Shown one piece after another: positions 1-5,048 of a DNA stretch of 6,296 nt. Under the pieces are notes generated by a model, which saw only the letters and a list, made by a program, of their open reading frames with translations, was not told the origin of the DNA and searched no databases. Numbering within the stretch: position 1 is the stretch's first letter; each line of letters opens with the position of its first letter. This DNA is from Desulfurobacterium sp. (GTDB taxonomy: Bacteria; Aquificota; Aquificia; Desulfurobacteriales; Desulfurobacteriaceae), in NCBI GenBank assembly GCA_003978805.1, contig QNYI01000146.1, forward strand, positions 1 to 6,296, given 5' to 3'. Made by a program: the position numbers and the translations under genes.

Positions 1-12
1 AGGAAATTTACT

Positions 13-501
13 ATGAAGGTTGAGCTACGTAACAGAAAAATTTTTGTTGACAGTAATGCTTTTATCTATTTCCTCACCGGACAGGCTAATGATTTAACCT
101 GTGAAATATTTAATATGGCAGCCTTGGGACAGACCAAGGTAATAACTTCTACCAGAGTTGTGGATGAGGTTCTCTTTAAGTTGATATGTCTAGAGGCTAG
201 TAGGAAATTTGGCTTTACTTCAAATATTCCGAAGAAGCTTAGAGAAAGTAAGGAAAAAGTAAAGTCCTTGTCTTATGTGTACGATGTACTCTTTCAGTTT
301 ATGGAAGACATAAATGCTCAAGTGCTTACAGTAGATACCAGCGTAATAGCAAAGTCAAAGAAGGTTATTGATACCTACGGTTTATTTGGAAATGATGCAA
401 TCACTGTTACGTTGATGAAAAGTAGAAATCTGAAATATATTCTAACGGCAGACAAAGATTTCTCTGTAGTTAGCGACATAGTAGTTATAAATCCACTATA
501 A
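13..501 (+). CDS. PIN-domain protein, VapC-like predicted ribonuclease
   Basis: A 162-residue protein of the size usual for single-domain PIN nucleases. PIN domains are Mg2+/Mn2+-dependent RNases built on four acidic residues, many of them toxins of toxin-antitoxin pairs. Visible here: the opening strand with D13 in FVDSNAFIYFL, the helix acid E52 (or D51) in TRVVDEVLFK, D128 in GNDAITVTLM, and D147/D149 in the TADKDF strand. All four expected acids are present, so the site looks intact. The ATG at 13 has an AGGA ribosome site at 1-4, eight bases upstream. The stop lies ten bases before lepA, so the two are probably cotranscribed. G+C is about 37% in four lines counted, against about 50% in lepA, which hints at recent acquisition. 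No antitoxin lies downstream; one could lie just left of the window. The PIN call is firm, but a toxin role and the RNA target are unproven. Confidence 0.85.
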   Translation: MKVELRNRKIFVDSNAFIYFLTGQANDLTCEIFNMAALGQTKVITSTRVVDEVLFKLICLEASRKFGFTSNIPKKLRESKEKVKSLSYVYDVLFQFMEDINAQVLTVDTSVIAKSKKVIDTYGLFGNDAITVTLMKSRNLKYILTADKDFSVVSDIVVINPL

Positions 502-505
502 GGGG
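501..505 (+). promoter_or_regulatory. ribosome binding site of lepA
   Basis: AGGGG sits six bases before the lepA ATG at 512 and overlaps the last base of the PIN gene stop codon (499-501). Ribosomes ending the upstream gene would stop on top of the lepA initiation site, which suggests coupled translation. It also supports 512 as the true lepA start rather than the TTG at 546. Confidence 0.7.
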
Positions 506-511
506 CTTTAG

Positions 512-2315
512 ATGAATCAGGAGTTAATCAGGAACTTCTGCATAATTGCCCACATTGATCACGGTAAGTCCACTTTGGCAGACAGGCTTCTTGAGTATAC
601 GGGAACGGTTTCTAAGAGAGAGCTCAAAGAGCAGATGCTTGATGCTTGATACCTTAGAGCTTGAGAGGGAAAGGGGCATTACCATCAAGCTTAACGCCGT
701 CCGTATGAAGTATAAGGCCGACGACGGAAAGACCTACACTATGCACCTTATAGATACTCCCGGCCACGTGGACTTTACCTACGAGGTTTCAAGGAGCTTG
801 GCGGCCTGTGAGGGAGCTCTCTTAGTTATTGACGCAACTCAAGGGATTGAAGCCCAGACCATTGCCAACTTCTTCTTAGCCCTTGATGCAGGCCTTGAGA
901 TTATTCCCGTCATAAACAAGATAGACCTTCCGAGCGCAAATGTTGAGTGGGTGAAGGAGCAGATTGCAGACGTTCTTGGACTTGACCCTGATGAGGCGAT
1001 CTTGGCCTCTGCAAAGGAAGGGATAGGGATAAAGGAAATACTTGAGGCAATAGTAAAGAGAGTTCCTCCCCCCTCTGGAGACCCTGAAAAGCCTTTAAAG
1101 GCGCTGATATTTGACTCTTACTACGACAACTACAAGGGGGTTATTCCCTTTGTAAGAGTTTTTGACGGCGTTATAAGGCCGGGGATGAGAATAAAGCTCA
1201 TGTCAAACGGCAAGGAGTTTGAGGTCGTTGAGGTTGGAACCCAGACTCCTCATAGAATTCAGCTTGAAGAACTAAAGGCCGGTGAAGTGGGCTGGATAGC
1301 GGCAAACATTAAAAATATTGAAGATACGCAGGTTGGTGATACGATAACAGACGCAGAGAACCCAACAGAAGAGCCTTGTCCCGGTTTTAGGCCTGCTAAA
1401 CCTATGGTCTTTGCAGGACTTTACCCTGTAGACTCTGATGACTACGAGAACCTTAAAGAGGCCCTTGAGAAGCTAAAACTCAACGATGCTGCCCTCTTTT
1501 TTGAGCCAGAGACTTCTGCTGCTCTTGGCTTTGGTTTTAGGTGTGGCTTCTTAGGACTCCTCCACATGGAAGTTATAAAGGAGAGGTTAGAAAGGGAGTT
1601 TGGCTTAAACCTTATAGCTACTGCTCCAAGCGTTATTTATAAAGTTTACCTTAAAGACGGTAGCGTAGTTGACGTTCAGAACCCTGCCGAAATGCCCCCT
1701 GCTGAAAAAATAGAGAGGATTGAAGAGCCCTACATAAGCGCTTCAATAATTACTCCGGCAGAGTACGTAGGGCCGATAATGCAACTGTGTCAGGATAGGC
1801 GTGGTATTCAGACGGGCTTTACCTACCTTGACCAGACGAGGGTGGAGCTCCGCTACGACATGCCGCTTTCTGAGATTCTCTTTGATTTCTTTGATAAGCT
1901 GAAGTCTGTTTCTCGCGGTTACGCTTCCTTTGACTACGAGTTTGCAGGTTATAGACCTTCCGACCTTGTTAAGCTTGACATTCTCATAAACAAAAAGCCT
2001 GTTGATGCTTTATCCGTTATCGTTCACAGGGATAAGGCCTACCAGAGAGGAAGGCAACTTGTTGATAAGCTCAAAGAAATAATTCCCAGACAGCTCTTTG
2101 AGGTTGCGATACAGGCTGCAATTGGGAACAAGATAATTGCCCGCTCTACCATTAAGCCTTTAAGGAAGGACGTTCTTGCAAAGTGTTACGGTGGAGACGT
2201 GACGAGGAAAAAGAAGCTCCTTGAGAAGCAGAAAGAGGGTAAGAAGAGAATGAAAATGCTCGGCAAAGTGGAAGTTCCACAGGAGGCCTTTTTAGCTGTT
2301 CTTAAGGTTGAGTAA
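512..2315 (+). pseudogene. lepA: elongation factor 4 (LepA) gene, frameshifted by a 7-bp tandem duplication
   Basis: LepA/EF4 is a ribosome-binding translational GTPase linked to back-translocation and 30S maturation, and is often dispensable. From the ATG at 512 the frame reads [20 protein letters not shown], with the G1 P-loop at residues 13-21, then hits TGA at 647-649 after 45 codons. The rest of LepA continues in the +1 frame from 648 to the stop at 2313-2315. It carries switch I (ERERGITIK), G3 DTPGHVD, G4 NKID, G5 SAK, the EF-G-like domains with [13 protein letters not shown], and the LepA-specific C-terminus ([19 protein letters not shown], ending [12 protein letters not shown]). Removing one copy of the duplicated 7 bp gives [14 protein letters not shown] and a 598-residue protein, the normal family length. 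As written, no single frame encodes a GTPase: the long downstream frame lacks the P-loop. It is a recent mutation, a sequencing or assembly error, or much less likely a recoding site. Family identity is certain. Confidence 0.93.
634..647 (+). repeat. 7-bp tandem duplication inside lepA
   Basis: GATGCTT occurs twice in direct succession (634-640 and 641-647), followed by a further GAT at 648-650. Seven bases shift the frame by +1 and create the TGA at 647-649. The position corresponds to codons 41-45 of lepA, just before switch I. Deleting either copy restores an uninterrupted LepA frame that matches the family, so the event is a net insertion of seven bases. Confidence 0.95.
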
Positions 2316-2325
2316 GTAGAGGTAT

Positions 2326-2339
2326 TTGCAAATTTGCAA
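2326..2339. repeat. perfect 14-bp palindrome upstream of ssrA
   Basis: TTGCAAATTTGCAA is its own reverse complement. It lies 10 bases after the lepA stop and 36 bases before the tmRNA 5' end. Its left half supplies the best -35 candidate for ssrA. It could be an operator for a dimeric regulator or chance in AT-rich sequence. A 14-bp palindrome with no spacer would not make a stable RNA hairpin, so it is not a convincing terminator. Confidence 0.5.
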
Positions 2340-2353
2340 TAGCAGTCTATATT
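2326..2353 (+). promoter_or_regulatory. probable sigma-70-type promoter of ssrA
   Basis: A TTGCAA box (2326-2331; consensus TTGACA) is followed after 16 bases by TATATT (2348-2353; consensus TATAAT). Transcription would start near 2360, about 16 bases ahead of the mature tmRNA 5' end. That fits a short leader removed by RNase P. The location in the only non-coding gap before ssrA adds support. An alternative GATAAA at 2364-2369 lacks a good -35 partner. Confidence 0.5.
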
Positions 2354-2375
2354 TTAAGTGGTGGATAAATAAAGT

Positions 2376-2724
2376 GGGGGTGAATGGTTTCGACGGGGAT
2401 GCAAAGGCTTGGGTAGTGGCAGGCCGGGTGCCAACCCGTAAAAGGCACTGTAAATAGCTGCCGACGAAACACTCGCTCTCGCCGCCTAAGTAAACGCGGC
2501 GACGTCCCCCGGAGCTCCGCCTGCCGGCTCCGGGTAGGGCGACAGAGAGGCGGGCTGGGCTACTTCCCGCGCCCTCCGGGGGTAGCCGAGAGCTAAGAGG
2601 GCTGGCTCTGGGACGCCTGCCCGTGGGCTAATCCCAGAGCGAGAGGCCAAAACACGGGCTAAGCCTGTAGAAGCTACCCGAGCCGCATCTCCGGACGCGG
2701 GTTCGAATCCCGCCACCTCCACCA
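2376..2724 (+). ncRNA. ssrA: transfer-messenger RNA (tmRNA)
   Basis: tmRNA enters ribosomes stalled on broken mRNA together with SmpB, adds alanine, and supplies a short reading frame that tags the nascent peptide for proteolysis. The 349-nt gene is complete and one-piece. The acceptor stem pairs GGGGGTG (2376-2382) with CACCTCC (2714-2720), includes the G3-U70 pair (2378-2718) recognised by alanyl-tRNA synthetase, and ends in an encoded ACCA. The conserved 5' segment GGTTTCGACGGGGAT is at 2386-2400. The T arm is GCGGG-TTCGAAT-CCCGC (2697-2713). Pseudoknot PK1 is formed by CGGG/CCCG (2425-2428/2435-2438) and TGCC/GGCA (2429-2432/2444-2447). A helix CGCCGC/GCGGCG (2480-2485/2496-2501) encloses the tag stop codon. 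The 2502-2640 stretch should hold the later pseudoknots, which I did not resolve. G+C is far above the neighbouring genes. The gene ends two bases before the converging DsbC-like gene. Confidence 0.98.
2460..2489 (+). other. tmRNA tag-peptide reading frame
   Basis: The frame GCC GAC GAA ACA CTC GCT CTC GCC GCC TAA encodes ADETLALAA, ending in the LAA degron shared by tmRNA tags. I take GCC at 2460 as the resume codon because exactly 12 bases separate it from PK1 (ending 2447), and the preceding TAGCT resembles the TAGTC before the E. coli resume codon. Resuming one codon earlier (GCT at 2457) would give AADETLALAA, ten residues as in E. coli, and cannot be excluded. Confidence 0.85.
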
Positions 2725-2726
2725 AA

Positions 2727-2746
2727 TTAAAAAGCCTTTAAGCTTT
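2727..2746 (-). terminator. weak terminator-like hairpin at the end of the DsbC-like gene
   Basis: Read on the minus strand, AAAGC (2746-2742) can pair with GCTTT (2735-2731) around a six-base loop, followed by TTAATTT. This gives a short hairpin plus a T-rich tail that overlaps the last codons and stop of the gene. Five base pairs with only two GC pairs is marginal, especially for a thermophile. In the plus direction no T tract follows, so it does not serve ssrA well. Confidence 0.25.
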
Positions 2747-3401
2747 GAACTTTCCGGGAGAGCTCTAAAATTCCTATCACTACGCTCCTATCAGGGAGAA
2801 TAAAAACCGGAGTCCCTGTTATTCCGTACTTTTTGAGTGTATCTGAAACTGTCCAAACCTTTAACTTACCTGTATCACAGGTTAATAGCGGATTCTGGAC
2901 TTCAAAGAAGTTCTGTGCGTCCTTCTTTCTGCAGACAGCGTCAACTGCAGCCTTTTCCTCCTCCCTGTCAAAGGCAGCCGGAACAAAAGCTAATTTTACT
3001 TTCTCAGCTAAACTTTTGAGTTTTTTCCTGTTCTTGCGACAGGCGTTACATATAGGATTGGTGATAACGATAATTTCCTCTCCTTTCCCGACACTGAAGA
3101 GAACGTTTTTCTTTAGTTTAAGGTAGTCCTCTTTAGATATCTTAAGGGGAGGAATTTCTGTGAGGAAACCTTCAATGAGGAACTTTTTGTCTAAGGATAG
3201 GAAGAAAGTTTCTCCTTCGGCAGTTTTAACTTGGCAGGCCGAAAAGCTCTCTGCCGGTTCAACAGAAATAGCAGTAAAGGGGGTCTTTAAGGTTCTATTG
3301 AGAATAGACTGAACTTCTGAAAGTGTTGGGCAGTTTTGAGCGAAAGAAGCAGAGTAGGAAAAAAGAACTGCGAAAATCGGGAGTAAGGGTTTAACTTTCA
3401 T
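2727..3401 (-). CDS. secreted DsbC-like thiol:disulfide interchange protein
   Basis: A 224-residue thioredoxin-fold protein expected to isomerise or reduce disulfides outside the cytoplasm. Residues 1-22 form a signal peptide (MKVKPLLPIFAVLFSYSASFAQ, cleavage likely after A21). About 24-90 resemble the DsbC dimerisation domain, including FFLSLDKKFLIEGFL. The catalytic domain follows from about 108 with CNAC at 118-121 and the cis-proline loop TGTPVF at 195-200. C157 and C175 match the second disulfide of DsbC; C24 and C56 are an extra pair. DsbC proteins are about 215-240 residues, so length fits. I chose ATG 3401-3399 because GGGGAG (minus strand, 3413-3408) lies six bases upstream and the signal peptide starts there. 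An in-frame extension to 3572 would bury the signal peptide and overlap the divergent gene. Related DsbG or reductase activity is possible, so no symbol is given. The stop falls two bases from ssrA. Confidence 0.85.
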   Translation of the reverse strand: MKVKPLLPIFAVLFSYSASFAQNCPTLSEVQSILNRTLKTPFTAISVEPAESFSACQVKTAEGETFFLSLDKKFLIEGFLTEIPPLKISKEDYLKLKKNVLFSVGKGEEIIVITNPICNACRKNRKKLKSLAEKVKLAFVPAAFDREEEKAAVDAVCRKKDAQNFFEVQNPLLTCDTGKLKVWTVSDTLKKYGITGTPVFILPDRSVVIGILELSRKVQSLKAF

Positions 3402-3480
3402 TTGGCGCTCCCCAACCTCTTTTAGGGGAATATTGTAATATACACCCTGCGTTTTCTTAAGTTGCTGTAGGTAGGTCTGT
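3402..3480. promoter_or_regulatory. divergent promoter region between the DsbC-like and membrane protein genes
   Basis: This 79-bp gap separates two divergently transcribed genes and must hold start signals for at least the minus-strand gene. An AT-rich core at 3429-3442 contains an inverted repeat ATATT-GT-AATAT (3430-3441). It gives a TATATT -10 candidate on the minus strand (3442-3437) and TAATAT on the plus strand (3436-3441), so the two promoters may overlap. No good -35 is visible for either. An AGGTAGG ribosome site (3469-3475) serves the plus-strand gene. Confidence 0.4.
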
Positions 3481-3963
3481 ATGGACAAGAGGGAGATAAA
3501 CGAGCTTAAGCAGGAAATAGAGAGTATTGATAGTAGGTTAAAGGAGATAGCAGAAACCCTTTCTGTAAACAAAAGGAACTTTAACTTTAACGACTTTATT
3601 CAGGAAGTTACAGGAGCTGTAATTTTAGCTTTTCCCTTTGCTGCCAATGCCGACATCTGGGAAATTTCAAAGAATATGACTTTCTATCATGCAGTTTTTA
3701 CTTTTATAGCCACGGTTCTGGGACTTTTCATCTTCATAAGGTATGCTAACGTTGGGAACTGGAAAACACAGAACCTTGTAGGTTTCATACCTTTGAGGCT
3801 TTTGACGAGCCTTTTCATCTCATTGGTGGTTTCTGCACTCTCCCTTTTGATTCTCGGAATTTATCCGGGTATCATCAGCACTTTTAGCTGGTTTGTTAAA
3901 ACGGTTATACTTGTTACGGTCTTTTCCGTAATAGGCAGTATAGGACTTGACGCTGCAAAATAA
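3481..3963 (+). CDS. four-helix integral membrane protein, probable DUF2391 family
   Basis: A 160-residue protein of unknown function. Residues 1-30 are charged and heptad-like (MDKREINELKQEIESIDSRL), a likely short coiled coil in the cytoplasm. FNDFIQEVTGAVILAFPFAANADIWEIS at about 36-63 forms a first membrane segment with the wording I associate with DUF2391 (predicted inner-membrane proteins of bacteria and archaea). Further segments lie at about 68-88, 103-127 and 131-155. There is no signal peptide, and no catalytic motif that I recognise. The ATG at 3481 follows AGGTAGG with five bases spacing. fabG starts 14 bases after the stop, so the two probably share a transcript; a role at the membrane linked to lipid supply would be speculation. 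The family assignment rests on memory of the N-terminal pattern and is moderate; the membrane topology is secure. Confidence 0.75.
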   Translation: MDKREINELKQEIESIDSRLKEIAETLSVNKRNFNFNDFIQEVTGAVILAFPFAANADIWEISKNMTFYHAVFTFIATVLGLFIFIRYANVGNWKTQNLVGFIPLRLLTSLFISLVVSALSLLILGIYPGIISTFSWFVKTVILVTVFSVIGSIGLDAAK

Positions 3964-3977
3964 TTACGGAGGGAGCT

Positions 3978-4706
3978 ATGTTTGAGGAGTTAAAGGGTAA
4001 GGTTGTCTTAGTGACCGGAGGAACGAGAGGTATCGGAAGAGCCATTGCAGAAAGATTTAAGAGCTTAGGTTCTATCGTTTACATTACGGGAACTAACGAG
4101 GAGAGAACAAAGACCGTAGCGGAAGAGATGGGGGTGAACGGCGTAAAGATGGATGTAACCGACAGGGAAGAAGTTAAAAGGGTAGTTTCAGAAATAATTG
4201 AAAAAGAGGAAAGGATAGACGTTCTCATTAACAATGCCGGAATAACGAGGGATACGCTGTTTCTGAGGATGAAGGAAGAAGACTGGGACGCTGTTATAGA
4301 CACCAACTTAAACGGCGTTTATAACGTTACGAGGGCGGTAGTTCCCTACATGGTGAAAAGGAGAAGCGGGAACATTATCAACATCTCCTCTGTCATCGGG
4401 TTTACCGGTAATGTAGGTCAGGTCAACTATGCTTCAACAAAGTCCGCTCTTGTAGGTTTTACCAAGTCCCTCGCCAAGGAGCTCGGAGGAAGGGGAATAA
4501 GGGTTAACTGTATCGCTCCCGGTTACATAACGACGGACATGACAGAAAAGATACCGGAAAAGATAAAGCAGGAGATACTTAAATCCATTCCCCTTAAAAG
4601 GGAAGGAAAGCCCGAGGAAGTTGCCGACGTTTGCATCTTTTTAGCCTCTGATATGGCCTCTTACATTACGGGGACAGTTATTCACGTAAACGGTGGACTT
4701 TTTTAA
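3978..4706 (+). CDS. fabG: 3-oxoacyl-[acyl-carrier-protein] reductase
   Basis: FabG reduces 3-oxoacyl-ACP to (R)-3-hydroxyacyl-ACP with NADPH, the first reductive step of each elongation cycle in cytoplasmic type II fatty acid synthesis. The 242 residues form one Rossmann-fold short-chain dehydrogenase. Cofactor loop TGGTRGIG is at 13-20, NNAG at 85-88, and the active-site tetrad N110, S138, Y151, K155 sits at numbering identical to E. coli FabG (244 residues). The FabG-typical stretch NCIAPGYITTDMT is at 177-189, and the C-terminus TGTVIHVNGGLF is intact. GGAGG at 3968-3972 gives a strong ribosome site for the ATG at 3978. It lies 14 bases after a membrane protein gene and 55 bases before acpP, its substrate carrier, which supports FabG over other dehydrogenases of the superfamily. 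fabD, fabH and fabF are not next to it here. Confidence 0.96.
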   Translation: MFEELKGKVVLVTGGTRGIGRAIAERFKSLGSIVYITGTNEERTKTVAEEMGVNGVKMDVTDREEVKRVVSEIIEKEERIDVLINNAGITRDTLFLRMKEEDWDAVIDTNLNGVYNVTRAVVPYMVKRRSGNIINISSVIGFTGNVGQVNYASTKSALVGFTKSLAKELGGRGIRVNCIAPGYITTDMTEKIPEKIKQEILKSIPLKREGKPEEVADVCIFLASDMASYITGTVIHVNGGLF

Positions 4707-4721
4707 GGCTTACGCTATAAT
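4694..4721 (+). promoter_or_regulatory. acpP promoter at the end of fabG
   Basis: A perfect -10 hexamer TATAAT (4716-4721) follows TGGACT (4694-4699; four of six match TTGACA) with a 16-base spacer. The -35 box lies within the last codons of fabG. Transcription would start near 4728, giving a leader of about 34 bases before acpP. An independent promoter fits the family: acyl carrier protein is needed in large excess over the fab enzymes. Confidence 0.6.
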
Positions 4722-4747
4722 TCCAGACGATACTTAAAAATAAACTC

Positions 4748-4753
4748 GGGAGG
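4748..4753 (+). promoter_or_regulatory. ribosome binding site deciding the acpP start
   Basis: GGGAGG is a strong Shine-Dalgarno match. It stands only two bases before the ATG at 4756, too close for efficient initiation, but eight bases before the ATG at 4762, which is ideal. This selects 4762 as the start. Confidence 0.7.
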
Positions 4754-4761
4754 TTATGAGG

Positions 4762-4995
4762 ATGGAAAACATTGAACAGAAGGTAAAGGAAATCATAGCC
4801 GATAGACTCGGAGTAGACCCTGAAGAGGTAACTCCTGAGGCTTCATTCGTAGAAGACCTCGGAGCAGATTCCCTTGATACAGTAGAGCTCGTTATGGCTC
4901 TTGAAGAGGAGTTTGGAATTGAGATTCCCGATGAAGACGCCGAGAAGATACAGACAGTAGGGGATGCTATAGAGTACATCCAGAAGCACCTTTAA
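4762..4995 (+). CDS. acpP: acyl carrier protein
   Basis: ACP carries growing acyl chains on a 4'-phosphopantetheine arm through fatty acid synthesis and donates them to lipid pathways. The protein is 77 residues from the ATG at 4762, the usual length (E. coli 78 with Met), small and strongly acidic. The attachment site is S37 in the invariant [19 protein letters not shown] segment, and helix III ends with [19 protein letters not shown]. An in-frame ATG two codons upstream (4756) would add MR, but is only two bases from the ribosome site. The gene follows fabG, has its own promoter overlapping the fabG end, and is closed by a strong hairpin terminator, so it can be made as a short abundant mRNA. 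In many bacteria fabF follows acpP directly; here the convergent uvrA does instead. Confidence 0.97.
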   Translation: MENIEQKVKEIIADRLGVDPEEVTPEASFVEDLGADSLDTVELVMALEEEFGIEIPDEDAEKIQTVGDAIEYIQKHL

Positions 4996-5018
4996 GTTAG
5001 TAGATGGTTGGCAGATTC

Positions 5019-5048
5019 AGCCCCCGAAAGGGGGCTTCTTATTTTTTA
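5019..5048 (+). terminator. intrinsic terminator of acpP
   Basis: A seven-pair stem, AGCCCCC (5019-5025) with GGGGGCT (5030-5036), closes on a GAAA tetraloop and is followed by the T-rich run TTCTTATTTTTT. It lies 23 bases after the acpP stop. On the minus strand the same hairpin has no T tail, so it is mainly one-directional. Its T tract overlaps the final codons of the converging uvrA. Confidence 0.93.

Noticed and set aside
546..647. Taking TTG at 546 as the lepA start ([11 protein letters not shown]...)
   Set aside because: These residues are the out-of-frame reading of the lepA P-loop region. The correct N-terminus from 512 matches the family perfectly and has a good ribosome site.
2486..2725. 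Open frame of 79 codons on the minus strand, starting MVEVAGFEPAS
   Set aside because: It is entirely antisense to ssrA. The opening residues simply translate the complement of the CCA end and T arm, a common spurious prediction over tRNA-like genes.
2758..2800. CTCC-TATCAG-GGAG inverted repeat near 2786-2799 as an ssrA terminator
   Set aside because: The stem is only four pairs and no T run follows; it lies inside the coding sequence of the DsbC-like gene.
2833..3126. Open frames on the plus strand opposite the DsbC-like gene (97 and 60 codons)
   Set aside because: No family features and no plausible ribosome site context; they mirror a well-supported gene on the other strand.
3402..3572. 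Extended N-terminus for the DsbC-like protein from 3572
   Set aside because: It would put 57 residues before an obvious signal peptide, overlap the divergent gene, and ignore the good ribosome site before 3401.
4079..4306. Minus-strand open frame of 75 codons inside fabG
   Set aside because: Low-complexity serine/threonine-rich translation antisense to fabG; a shadow of biased codon use.
4734..4979. Minus-strand open frame of 81 codons over acpP
   Set aside because: Serine-rich antisense reading of the acidic ACP gene, with no supporting signals.
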